This document shows positions 26,716-36,180 of a DNA stretch of 46,396 nucleotides, in pieces. The position numbers and the translations under genes are program-made. The stretch comes from Bacteroidales bacterium (GTDB taxonomy: Bacteria; Bacteroidota; Bacteroidia; Bacteroidales; P3). Within the stretch, counting starts at the first letter, position 1. Every line of letters begins with the position of its first letter. The stretch lies in contig JAILAT010000002.1 in assembly GCA_024681475.1 (NCBI GenBank), forward strand, positions 1-46,396. Reading direction: 5' to 3'. Below the pieces are notes generated by a model. The model saw nothing but the letters and a program-made list of their open reading frames with translations, was not told the DNA's origin and searched no databases.

Positions 26716-27939
26716 TTATTTCCCCGTTCTCAGGAATTCGAGGGCGCGTTCCAGCTGGTTGTCGTGGCCGGCCTGCAGGGCGCTGAGGTCGAAGATGCAT
26801 TCGATATCGGGGGTGATGCCGATGCCTTCGTAGCTTTTGTAGTTCACATCCACCACGTCGAAGTTGCTGGTGTAGACGTAGTAGTTGCAGGAATTGAACC
26901 ATTGGTCGCCAAAAACGCCGCTGTAGAACAGGTCATGGTTGCCTGGCAGCAGGGGACAGGTGGCACCGAAGGTGCGCTCACCGATGAAGGTGCCGTGGGG
27001 AAAGCTTTTGACGATTTGCGCTGTTATCTCCGAACAGCTGGCCGAGTTGACGTCGGCCAGCACCACTACGGGCTTGCTGCCGTCGAGGTGGTGGCTGTGG
27101 CAGGGCAGCCAGAAGGGTGTCCACGGACTGTAGTCCAGACGGCCGAGGCCCTCCTTGATGCGGGAATAGCCATACTGCGTCTTCTTGTTGGTGAGGCTGC
27201 CGACCAGGGGGATGAGCTCGTCGGCGTTGCCGCCGCCATTGCCGCGCACGTCGATGATGATGGCTTCCACTTTGTCCGAAGCAGCCCAGCCTCCTGTCAC
27301 TCCATTGAGTTGGTAGTTGCCATAGAAAGCGTTGAGTGGCAGGAGATTGGTGGCGCCATAATAGCTGGCAGTCGTCACGTAGAATCTGTTGAATCGCAGA
27401 TAGGCGATCTTCTTGCCGGGTGTCTTGCCGGGGAAGAGGCAGAACCAGTTGGAGCAGATGTTGTTCTCCGATTCGCGGTATTCGGTGACACCCTCCATGC
27501 TGCTCAGCAAGGCGGTCTGTTGGTTGATGTAGTTGGGATGGTAGTAGTCGCGAGTGACTACTTCCATATCTCCGGGCTGCACATAGGCCACATGGCCTGT
27601 GGAGGGGTTGAGCACCTGCACCGAGAGGTGATGGTCGTGCAGCTTGCTGCACATATCTTCATAGGCTTGTCTGAAGTCGTCATCGCTGGCGTAGCCGGCC
27701 TCGTCGAAAGCTTCGAAGCGCGGCAGCAATGCGTTGTGCATGGAGTCCCAGTCGATGCTCTCGTAAGCCCAAAACATGTAGCCTTGGTCGAAACCTTGCC
27801 AAACCATCTCGAATTGCTGCACGTAGCCCGAGGTCGGCTGTCTGTCGGGGTTCACCAGGTCCAGCGGCTCTTTGCGGCAGCTGGTGGCCAGCGCGGCGAC
27901 GAGGAGTATGGCGACAAGGGTATATCTCTTGATATTCAT
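26716..27939 (-). CDS. S41 family peptidase, lipoprotein
   Basis: The 407-residue protein has lipobox LATSC (Cys21). The peptidase core (about 190-370) contains KVEAIIIDVRGNGGGNADEL and the nucleophile motif VVLADVNSASCSE (near Ser301). Downstream, where many C-terminal processing peptidases have the catalytic lysine in GKTFGKG, this one has GERTFGATCPL. An upstream LHDHHLSVQ supplies a histidine, so a tricorn-type triad is more likely than a Ser-Lys dyad. No PDZ domain is obvious. It converges with the DUF262-HNH gene, 18 nt apart, and is followed in transcription order by nothing before that gene; the barrel gene lies 62 nt upstream on the same strand. Confidence 0.88.
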   Translation of the reverse strand: MNIKRYTLVAILLVAALATSCRKEPLDLVNPDRQPTSGYVQQFEMVWQGFDQGYMFWAYESIDWDSMHNALLPRFEAFDEAGYASDDDFRQAYEDMCSKLHDHHLSVQVLNPSTGHVAYVQPGDMEVVTRDYYHPNYINQQTALLSSMEGVTEYRESENNICSNWFCLFPGKTPGKKIAYLRFNRFYVTTASYYGATNLLPLNAFYGNYQLNGVTGGWAASDKVEAIIIDVRGNGGGNADELIPLVGSLTNKKTQYGYSRIKEGLGRLDYSPWTPFWLPCHSHHLDGSKPVVVLADVNSASCSEITAQIVKSFPHGTFIGERTFGATCPLLPGNHDLFYSGVFGDQWFNSCNYYVYTSNFDVVDVNYKSYEGIGITPDIECIFDLSALQAGHDNQLERALEFLRTGK

Positions 27940-28001
27940 GGTTTTGTTGTATCTATGTTTGCCGCTGTGGAGCGAGGACGCTGCAGCGGATTGTTGTCGT
28001 T

Positions 28002-28793
28002 TTATTTATTGCCGAACCAGTAGGCAGCGCCGAACTGGAAGGAGCGTGTGGTGTTGTAGCGAGGGTTGCGGTTGTCCATATAGTTTTTCTGCACGTCGGT
28101 GAAGCCGTAGTACCAGCGAATCTCGCCGAAGATGTTCAGGCGGTGGAAGAGCGTCACCTGCAAGCCGCCGCCGTAGGTCCATCCGGCATCGAAACGGTTG
28201 TCGCGTCGGCTGTCGAACTCGTAGTCTTCATCGAAGTATGTAGTGCTCTCGTCTTGGGTGAGCAGATAGGTGGCCGAGAAACTCTGGCCTTTGCGGTGCC
28301 CCGACATCCAGTAGCCCACATAGGCGCCACCGAAGCCGTACACTTTGGCGGCGCGTCCCAGCGAGACATGTGCCGTCAGCGGTATCTGCAGATAGTTGGT
28401 GGTGGTTTTGGTGTGGCAGAAAGAGATGTAGGGGTTTTCGCGGCGCATATTGTAGTTTTTCTGCAGCCACAGCAAGTCGGCGCGTCCCGACAGCCATCCG
28501 GTGAGCCAGTATTGCGCGAAGATGCCCGCCGTCTTGCCCTTTTCGCCGGTATACACCAGCTTGTCGGCGTAGGCCATATTGACGATATGGTTGTTGTAGT
28601 CGCTGCCGAAGAAGAGGCCGGCGCTCCATGGTGCCGTGGCATGGCGCGGAAACAGCACATCCTTCATAGGGGTCCCGGCAGAGAGGTCGTCGCCCACAAA
28701 GGCTACGATAGTGTCGTTCTGAGCCACGACAGGATTTAGCCCAATACTCAGCAACATGACTAGGAGCCAACGGCCTGGGTGTTTGAGTCTCAT
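28002..28793 (-). CDS. Outer-membrane beta-barrel protein
   Basis: This 263-residue protein has a signal peptide (1-24, ending PVVAQ) and then alternating amphipathic strands typical of small porin-like barrels: WSAGLFFGSDYNNHIV, AGIFAQYWLTGWLSGRADLLW, VYGFGGAYVGYWMSG, FGEIRWYYGFTDV. It closes with FQFGAAYWFGNK. The family is the broad Bacteroidetes outer-membrane barrel group; no specific function can be given. It lies between the PruA terminator and the S41 peptidase gene, with which it may be cotranscribed. Confidence 0.82.
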   Translation of the reverse strand: MRLKHPGRWLLVMLLSIGLNPVVAQNDTIVAFVGDDLSAGTPMKDVLFPRHATAPWSAGLFFGSDYNNHIVNMAYADKLVYTGEKGKTAGIFAQYWLTGWLSGRADLLWLQKNYNMRRENPYISFCHTKTTTNYLQIPLTAHVSLGRAAKVYGFGGAYVGYWMSGHRKGQSFSATYLLTQDESTTYFDEDYEFDSRRDNRFDAGWTYGGGLQVTLFHRLNIFGEIRWYYGFTDVQKNYMDNRNPRYNTTRSFQFGAAYWFGNK

Positions 28794-28816
28794 GTGATAT
28801 GTATGGTATTATGAAT

Positions 28817-28857
28817 AAAAAATGGGGAAGAGCGCGCGGATGCGGTGGCTCTTCCCC
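28817..28857 (-). terminator. Intrinsic terminator of pruA
   Basis: A 10-bp stem, GGGGAAGAGC (28824-28833) and GCTCTTCCCC (28848-28857), is followed on the minus strand by ATTTTTTATTC. It lies 18 nt past the pruA stop and separates it from the barrel gene. Confidence 0.88.
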
Positions 28858-28875
28858 TTAAAAGCATTGCCAGAT

Positions 28876-30681
<1,806 letters not shown>

Positions 30682-30750
30682 AAATAATTATTTATAGATT
30701 ATTGATTTATATTCAGTATTTTGCACGTTTTGTGTGAAAAAATCACATTG

Positions 30751-30781
30751 CAAAGATACATTATTTTTTGTAATCGTCAAA
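30751..30781 (-). promoter_or_regulatory. Bacteroidetes-type promoter of pruA
   Basis: On the minus strand TTTG (complement of 30778-30781), a 19-nt spacer, and TATCTTTG (complement of 30751-30758). Transcription would begin near 30744, some 60 nt before the ATG at 30681. Confidence 0.8.
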
Positions 30782-30796
30782 AAAATAGTAATTTTG
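30767..30796 (+). promoter_or_regulatory. Bacteroidetes-type promoter of the 148-residue lipoprotein gene, overlapping the pruA promoter
   Basis: TTTG at 30767-30770, an 18-nt spacer, and TAATTTTG at 30789-30796. Its -33 box lies between the two boxes of the divergent pruA promoter, so polymerase can probably occupy only one promoter at a time. Confidence 0.7.
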
Positions 30797-30874
30797 TTCA
30801 ATGGCTCGATTATTTGTGTGTATTGTTAATTTATTGTAAATAAAGAAATTAAAAACTAATAAAAATATTAAAAA

Positions 30875-31321
30875 ATGAAGAAAATCGGTATCATTCTCAC
30901 ATTCGTCTCCATGTTCGCCATGGTCTCCTGCAGTGCTCTCAGTGGCAGCACCACATCCACTGCGGCAGCTACCAACGGCGCCACCACTGGAGCAGCGCTC
31001 TCAGCACTCTACAAGAGCAAGAAGGCTGGCACCCTCTCGGTGACCAATGCCTCCGACCTTACCAACATCCTGACCGTCATCAACGGCTACAACTCGCTGA
31101 AAGCCAACAAGGATGTTTCTTCCTACAAGACGGCTTTCGCTACGGGTATGATCACCGGCGGCAACGGTCTCATCACTGCCGCCAACTCCACCACTGTGAT
31201 GAACGCCCTGCTCAACAGCAGCGCCCTTTCGGGTGTGTCGAGCACCAACATCGTCAACAAGGCCACCACGACCATCAGCGCCATCAACACCATCCTGGCG
31301 GTCTTCGGCTCGGGCAAATAG
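30875..31321 (+). CDS. Small alanine/serine/threonine-rich lipoprotein of unknown function
   Basis: This 148-residue protein has a lipoprotein signal (MKKIGIILTFVSMFAMVSC, cysteine at 19). The mature part is rich in Ala, Ser, Thr and Asn and looks helical: TTGAALSALYKSKKAGTLS, NILTVINGYNSLKANKDVSS, TTISAINTILAVFGSGK. I do not recognise the family. It has its own promoter and terminator, and GC-rich codon use like the core genes. It is divergent from pruA. Confidence 0.8.
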   Translation: MKKIGIILTFVSMFAMVSCSALSGSTTSTAAATNGATTGAALSALYKSKKAGTLSVTNASDLTNILTVINGYNSLKANKDVSSYKTAFATGMITGGNGLITAANSTTVMNALLNSSALSGVSSTNIVNKATTTISAINTILAVFGSGK

Positions 31322-31350
31322 GCCGACGATACCCCAAAATAAAAACAGAT

Positions 31351-31379
31351 ACGGGCGACCGTGCGCGGTCGCCCGTTTT
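31351..31379 (+). terminator. Intrinsic terminator of the small lipoprotein gene
   Basis: An 11-bp perfect stem, ACGGGCGACCG (31351-31361) and CGGTCGCCCGT (31366-31376), with loop TGCG, followed by TTTC. The phosphatase gene starts 20 nt later; an in-frame earlier start would lie inside this hairpin. Confidence 0.85.
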
Positions 31380-31396
31380 CAAAACAATACAGAATA

Positions 31397-31903
31397 ATGA
31401 GCTATCCTTCTTCCCCTATCCGCATACTCTTTGTATGCCATGGCAACATTTGTCGTAGCCCTATGGCAGAGTTCTATTTCAAATGGCTTGTGAACCAGCA
31501 TGGCGTGGCCGACAGATTCGTCATCACTTCTGCGGCCACCAGCTCTGAGGAGATAGGCAATCCTGTCTATCCCCCGGCACGCGAGATTTTGGCCGCCCAC
31601 GGCATCGGCTGCGACGGCAAGACTGCCGTGCAGATGACCCGCCAGATGTTCGACGACAACGACTATGTCATCGTCATGGACGGCAAAAACCTCTACAACG
31701 CCGAGCGCATCATCCGCGAGCATGGCAATCCCAAGATGTGCAAGCTCCTCGATTTTGTCGCCGATGAGCCCACCTTCGCCCGTCGCGATGTGGCCGACCC
31801 CTGGTACACGGGCGATTTCCACAAAACATGGAACGACCTCGTCATCGGTTGCGCCGCACTGCTCGACCAGATAGCCAAAGACCACAATCTGCAGCTTTCC
31901 TGA
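31397..31903 (+). CDS. Low-molecular-weight protein tyrosine phosphatase
   Basis: The 168-residue protein has the P-loop signature CX5R in LFVCHGNICRSPMAEF (Cys14, Arg20) and the acid loop VADPWYTGDF near the C-terminus, both complete. The length is usual for the family. It dephosphorylates tyrosine in proteins, often with a tyrosine kinase controlling polysaccharide export, but no such genes are in the window. The start is set at 31397 because the upstream in-frame codon at 31361 lies inside the terminator of the previous gene. Confidence 0.94.
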   Translation: MSYPSSPIRILFVCHGNICRSPMAEFYFKWLVNQHGVADRFVITSAATSSEEIGNPVYPPAREILAAHGIGCDGKTAVQMTRQMFDDNDYVIVMDGKNLYNAERIIREHGNPKMCKLLDFVADEPTFARRDVADPWYTGDFHKTWNDLVIGCAALLDQIAKDHNLQLS

Positions 31904-31991
31904 GCCCTTCAGGCATGCAGGTGACACGTTTTTGCTGCTGTTTTACAATCGTCTGCAAATCATTTTTTTAATAGCAATATGCAAAAAATCT

Positions 31992-32022
31992 TTTGTCATA
32001 TTGTTTTTTTTGTGTATTTTTG
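31992..32022 (+). promoter_or_regulatory. Bacteroidetes-type promoter of kdd-kamA
   Basis: TTTG at 31992-31995, a 19-nt spacer, and TATTTTTG at 32015-32022. A 7-bp inverted repeat (TTTCATT 32026-32032, AATGAAA 32037-32043) follows at the predicted transcription start, so the mRNA may begin with a hairpin. Confidence 0.78.
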
Positions 32023-32086
32023 AACTTTCATTTTAGAATGAAAACAATGTATTTATTATTAATAATCAATTAAATAACTTATTCTT

Positions 32087-33160
32087 ATGCAACCAAAAGG
32101 TAACAAATACGGTGTCCACCGTGTAATCGAGCCCAAGGGCGTGCTGCCGCAGCCGGCAAACAAATTGGACAACAATATGGATGTCCTCTACGACAACGAG
32201 ATCCTCATCGATGTTCAGACGCTGAATGTCGACTCGGCTTCGTTCACCGACATTATGAACTACGCCAAGCAGCAAGCTGGCGAAGGCGCCAGCCAGGAGA
32301 AAATCCTCGAAGAGGTGAAGAAAGAGATGCTGCTCAACGTCGAGCTGCAGGGCAAACACCGTAACCGTCGTACCGGTTCGGGCGGTATGCTCCTCGGTAA
32401 GGTTGAGAAGATCGGTGACGCCCTGAAGGGTAAAATCGACCTGAAAGAGGGCGACCGCATTGCTACCCTCGTTTCCCTGTCGCTGACTCCTCTCCGCATC
32501 GACTCGTTCGGCGAGATCCGTCCCGAGATCGACCAGGTCGACATCAAGGGTAAGGCTATCCTTTTCGAGAGCGGTATCTATGCCAAGATTCCCGATGATA
32601 TGCCCGAGAAACTGGCGCTCAGCGCACTCGATGTCGCCGGTGCTCCTGCTCAGACTGCCAAGTTGTGCCAGTATGGCCAGACCGTCGTCATCCTCGGCGC
32701 TGGCGGCAAGAGCGGTATGCTCTGCTGCTATGAGGCCAAGAAGCGCGTCGGCGTGACGGGCAAGGTGATCGGTATCGCCAACAGCCCCAAGAGCACGCAG
32801 CGTATCAAGGACCTCGGCTTCTGCGACATCGTGGAAAGTGCCGCCGGCATGACTCCCGTGCAGGTTTACGAGCTGATCGAGCGCCTGACCAACGGCAAGA
32901 TGGCCGATGTGACCATCAACTGCGTCAACGTTCCCGACCAGGAGATGACGGCTGTCCTCATCACCAAGGACGACGGTATCGTCTATTTCTTCTCGATGGC
33001 CACCAGCTTCACCAAGGCCAGCTTGGGCGCTGAAGGTATCGGCAGCGACGTGAACATGATTATGGGCAACGGCTACACCAAAGGCCATGCCGAGTTCACC
33101 CTCCAGGAGCTCCGCGAGAGCCCGAAGCTGCGTAAGATCTTCGAAGAGCTCTACGCTTAA
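32087..33160 (+). CDS. kdd: L-erythro-3,5-diaminohexanoate dehydrogenase
   Basis: This 357-residue dehydrogenase acts in lysine fermentation, deaminating 3,5-diaminohexanoate to 5-amino-3-oxohexanoate with NAD. The N-terminus (GNKYGVHRVIEPKGVLPQPA) and NEILIDVQTLNVDSASFTDI are characteristic of Kdd. The nucleotide-binding segment is VVILGAGGKSGMLCCYEAKK, and MEEVKKEMLLNVELQGK-like helices follow the catalytic region. The length is normal. It is followed after 70 nt by kamA, the enzyme of the first step. Confidence 0.95.
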   Translation: MQPKGNKYGVHRVIEPKGVLPQPANKLDNNMDVLYDNEILIDVQTLNVDSASFTDIMNYAKQQAGEGASQEKILEEVKKEMLLNVELQGKHRNRRTGSGGMLLGKVEKIGDALKGKIDLKEGDRIATLVSLSLTPLRIDSFGEIRPEIDQVDIKGKAILFESGIYAKIPDDMPEKLALSALDVAGAPAQTAKLCQYGQTVVILGAGGKSGMLCCYEAKKRVGVTGKVIGIANSPKSTQRIKDLGFCDIVESAAGMTPVQVYELIERLTNGKMADVTINCVNVPDQEMTAVLITKDDGIVYFFSMATSFTKASLGAEGIGSDVNMIMGNGYTKGHAEFTLQELRESPKLRKIFEELYA

Positions 33161-33161
33161 T

Positions 33162-33204
33162 AGAAACCCAATCCGCGGATAGGGGAGACCCTGCCGCGGG
33201 TTCT
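33162..33204 (+). promoter_or_regulatory. Intercistronic hairpin between kdd and kamA
   Basis: Nested stems: AGAA/TTCT at the ends (33162-33165, 33201-33204), CCGCGG/CCGCGG (33173-33178, 33194-33199), and AGGG/CCCT (33181-33184, 33189-33192) with a GAGA tetraloop. There is no U-tract after it, so it is more likely an mRNA stability or processing element than a terminator. Confidence 0.5.
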
Positions 33205-33230
33205 ACATCGAAAAACAAAGAATTAATTAT

Positions 33231-34481
33231 ATGAAAGTTAACCGCAGAAAAGAATTGTTCCCGAATGTCAGCGACGCTGAATGGAACGATTGGAAATGGC
33301 AGGTGAAGAACCGCATTGAGACTTACGAGCAACTGAGCAAGTATTTCACCTTCTCCCCCGAGGAGGCTGAAGGCATCAAGAAGGCTTTGGCCAAGTTCCG
33401 TATGGCTATCACACCGTACTATCTGAGTCTGATTGACCCCAACGACCCTTACGACCCCATCCGTCGTCAGGCCATCCCCGCCGGCGAGGAGTGCAACATT
33501 GCCCCCGCAGACCTCAACGACCCGTTGCATGAGGATGAGGATTCGCCGGCACCCGGCCTCACGCACCGCTATCCGGACCGCGTGCTGTTCCTCATCACCG
33601 ACACGTGCTCCATGTACTGCCGTCACTGCACCCGCCGTCGTTTCGCCGGCCAAAAGGACGACGAGAGCCCCAGCGAGCGCATCGAGAAATGCTTGGCCTA
33701 CATCGAGAAGACCCCGCAGGTGCGCGACGTGCTGCTCAGCGGCGGCGACGCCCTGATGGTGAGCGACAAGAAGTTGGAGTACATCATCCAGCGTCTTCGC
33801 GCCATTCCGCATGTGGAGATTGTCCGCATCGGCAGCCGTACCCCCGTGGTGTGTCCGCAGCGCATCACCGACGACCTGGTGAATATGCTCAAGAAGTATC
33901 ACCCCATCTGGCTGAACACCCATTTCAACCATCCCAACGAGTTCACTCCCGAGGCCGAAGCTGCGCTGGCCAAGCTGGCTAACGCCGGTATCCCTCTGGG
34001 CAACCAGACCGTGCTGCTGCGCGGCGTGAACGACTGCGTGCATGTCATGAAGAAACTGATGCACGAGCTGGTGCGCAACCGTGTGCGTCCGTACTACATC
34101 TACCAGTGCGACCTCTCCATGGGTCTGGAGCATTTCCGTACGCCGGTCAGCAAGGGTATCGAGATTATCGAGAATTTGCGTGGCCATACCAGCGGCTATG
34201 CTGTGCCTACCTTTGTGGTCGACGCTCCCGGCGGTGGCGGCAAGACTCCCGTGATGCCCAACTACGTTATCTCGCAGAGCCCCAATAAGGTGATTCTGCG
34301 TAACTTCGAAGGCGTCATCACAACCTACACCGAGCCCCGTGAGTATCACGAAGAGTGCCATTGCGAGGCTTGCCAGGCCAAGAAGCGTGTCGACGAAGGT
34401 GTCGCCTCGTTGCTCGAGACCGACCGTATGGCTCTCGAACCCAGCCACCTGATGCGTCATGAGCGCAACAAGAAGAAATAA
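33231..34481 (+). CDS. kamA: Lysine 2,3-aminomutase (radical SAM)
   Basis: This 416-residue enzyme interconverts L-lysine and L-beta-lysine, the first step of lysine fermentation. The radical SAM cluster motif CX3CX2C is TDTCSMYCRHCTRRR (Cys126, Cys130, Cys133). The PLP lysine is Lys338 in APGGGGKTPVMPNY. DVLLSGGDALM and IRIGSRTPVVCPQRI bind SAM and substrate. The C-terminus has a zinc-like cluster of cysteines (EECHCEACQAKK). It pairs with kdd; the 5,6-aminomutase and cleavage-enzyme genes of the pathway are not in the window. Confidence 0.96.
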   Translation: MKVNRRKELFPNVSDAEWNDWKWQVKNRIETYEQLSKYFTFSPEEAEGIKKALAKFRMAITPYYLSLIDPNDPYDPIRRQAIPAGEECNIAPADLNDPLHEDEDSPAPGLTHRYPDRVLFLITDTCSMYCRHCTRRRFAGQKDDESPSERIEKCLAYIEKTPQVRDVLLSGGDALMVSDKKLEYIIQRLRAIPHVEIVRIGSRTPVVCPQRITDDLVNMLKKYHPIWLNTHFNHPNEFTPEAEAALAKLANAGIPLGNQTVLLRGVNDCVHVMKKLMHELVRNRVRPYYIYQCDLSMGLEHFRTPVSKGIEIIENLRGHTSGYAVPTFVVDAPGGGGKTPVMPNYVISQSPNKVILRNFEGVITTYTEPREYHEECHCEACQAKKRVDEGVASLLETDRMALEPSHLMRHERNKKK

Positions 34482-34495
34482 ACATTGCCATTTGT

Positions 34496-34523
34496 CAGGG
34501 GCAGCCGCGAGCGGCTGCCCCTG
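34496..34523 (+). terminator. Terminator-like hairpin after kamA
   Basis: A 13-bp perfect stem, CAGGGGCAGCCGC (34496-34508) and GCGGCTGCCCCTG (34511-34523), lies 15 nt past the kamA stop. The following bases (CAATTCT) are a poor U-tract, so termination may be partial. Confidence 0.6.
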
Positions 34524-34533
34524 CAATTCTAAA

Positions 34534-34549
34534 AACTAGTAATACTGGT
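34534..34549. repeat. Copy 3 (partial) of the short intergenic palindromic repeat
   Basis: AACTAGT-AAT-ACTGGT, a 6-3-6 near-palindrome that shares its first half with copies at 6998 and 14803. It lies between kamA and the WG-repeat gene. Confidence 0.4.
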
Positions 34550-34578
34550 ATTTCAATCCTCACTAACACTCTTCAACG

Positions 34579-35085
34579 ATGAAAAGAACCATCTGTAAGC
34601 ATCTCATCCTCACAGCCATGCTGTGCATGTTTGCTGTCTGCACCTGGGCGCAGGAGGCCTATCCCATGTATTATCCTTGCCGCGCCGAGACGGGCAAGTG
34701 GGGCTATGTCGACAAGAACGACAACTGGAGCATCCGCCCGCAGTACGACGCTGTGCTCTATGAGACCAACGGCGGAATGTATCCTGTGAGTCTTAAAGGC
34801 AAGTGGGGCTTTGTGGGTGTCAGCGGTGAGCCGCTGACGGATGTGGTCTATGATGCCGCTGTCTGCGAGATAGACTATCGCAAGAACGGCTACAAGACCA
34901 ATTATGCCGCTGTGCGTCGCAAAGGCAAATGGGCTTTCATCGATGTGCAGGGCAAGTTCATCACCGATTTCGTCTACGACGAGGTGCTCATCATGAGTGG
35001 CAAGTATGTCATTCGCCAACGTGAGGGCAAGACGGTGAAGACCGGCTACCTCACCGAGGATGCCAAGGAGGTGTGGAACAGGTAA
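34579..35085 (+). CDS. WG-repeat-containing secreted protein
   Basis: This 168-residue protein has a signal peptide (1-24, ending TWAQ) and three or four WG-type repeats: GKWGYVDKNDNWSIRPQYD, GKWGFVGVSGEPLTDVVYD, GKWAFIDVQGKFITDFVYD. Such repeats form beta hairpins in secreted or periplasmic proteins of unknown role. The stop is 4 nt before the porQ start at 35090, so the two are probably translated from one mRNA. Confidence 0.88.
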   Translation: MKRTICKHLILTAMLCMFAVCTWAQEAYPMYYPCRAETGKWGYVDKNDNWSIRPQYDAVLYETNGGMYPVSLKGKWGFVGVSGEPLTDVVYDAAVCEIDYRKNGYKTNYAAVRRKGKWAFIDVQGKFITDFVYDEVLIMSGKYVIRQREGKTVKTGYLTEDAKEVWNR

Positions 35086-35089
35086 GAAC

Positions 35090-36157
35090 ATGAATGACGG
35101 CATGAGACGGTGTGCTGCAATATGGCTTACAGTGGGCATGATGCTTATTACAGGCATCGGCAGAGCCCAAGTGGCGGGCATGAACACGCTGTCGATGCTA
35201 CAAATGTCCTCCTCTGCGCGCACTGCAGCTCTGGGGATGCCCTACCTGTCGCTCTACGATCCACAGGATCTGCAGCTGGGCATCGACAACGCGTCGCTGG
35301 TTTGTGAGGGCTACCATCGCCGCATGGCGGTGGACTATGTGGGTCTCTTCGGTGGCGCCGGATTCGGCACCGTGGCCATGGGCTACAAATTCGACAAGGT
35401 GCCGGGGACCTTCCTTTTCGGAGCTCATTTCAACAGCTATGGCACATTCAAGGGCTACGACGAGCAGGGCGTGTATCAGGGCGATTTCTTCGCTGCCGAC
35501 TATGCGCTCTCAGCCGCGTGGGGGTTGCCTGTCGACTCAAACTTCGCCTTGGGTGTGCAGCTGATGCCCATCCTTTCGCAATATGAGAGCTATACGGCTG
35601 TAGCGCTCTCGGCCAATGTGGCCGCCACCTATTTCTCCGACAGCCGCCGTTTTGCTGCCACGCTGTCGGCGCGAAACATCGGTGCCCAGCTGGTCACTTT
35701 CGACCGCACTACGGAACGGCTGCCCTTCAGCCTCAGTGCCGAGGTGAGCTACAAGCTCAGCAATGCGCCTTTCACTTTCTTTCTGGGCCTTGAGGAGCTG
35801 ACACGCTGGCAGATGGCCTACAACGATAACCTGTCGGCACGACCCACGCGCGACCCCTATACAGGAGAACCGCTCAAAGATCCTTGGTATTCAGGTGTTA
35901 CCGATGTTTTGGATGAGGTGGGACGCCACTGCGCTGTGGGTGTTGAAGCCCGTCTGGGCAAAGCGCTCTTTCTCCGCACCGGCTACCGTTATCGGCAGAA
36001 TGCCGAAATGGCCGCCAACGACCGCACCAATATGAATCTCAGCGGTTTCAGCTATGGCATGGGTCTTCGAACCAAGCGTTTCGAATTCTCTTATGCCCGC
36101 CGCAACTACCATCTCGGTCAGGCACCTAACTACCTTTCCTTGTCGTTCAAATGGTAA
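35090..36157 (+). CDS. porQ: Type IX secretion system protein PorQ
   Basis: This 355-residue outer-membrane barrel has a signal peptide ending at GRAQVAG. SMLQMSSSARTAALGMPYLS and QLGIDNASLVCEG match PorQ, and beta strands fill the rest, ending in LSLSFKW with the terminal aromatic residue. PorQ works with PorU, PorV and PorZ in processing and attaching T9SS cargo at the cell surface. The start could be ATG 35090 or the ATG at 35102 (MRRC), which gives a cleaner signal peptide. Four T9SS-type cargo proteins with sorting tails occur in this window, but porQ is not adjacent to any other T9SS machinery gene. Confidence 0.9.
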   Translation: MNDGMRRCAAIWLTVGMMLITGIGRAQVAGMNTLSMLQMSSSARTAALGMPYLSLYDPQDLQLGIDNASLVCEGYHRRMAVDYVGLFGGAGFGTVAMGYKFDKVPGTFLFGAHFNSYGTFKGYDEQGVYQGDFFAADYALSAAWGLPVDSNFALGVQLMPILSQYESYTAVALSANVAATYFSDSRRFAATLSARNIGAQLVTFDRTTERLPFSLSAEVSYKLSNAPFTFFLGLEELTRWQMAYNDNLSARPTRDPYTGEPLKDPWYSGVTDVLDEVGRHCAVGVEARLGKALFLRTGYRYRQNAEMAANDRTNMNLSGFSYGMGLRTKRFEFSYARRNYHLGQAPNYLSLSFKW

Positions 36158-36180
36158 AACTACATTAGAGAGCGTACCCA

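Noticed and set aside
31361..31396. Upstream in-frame start for the tyrosine phosphatase
   Set aside because: It lies inside the terminator hairpin of the previous gene.
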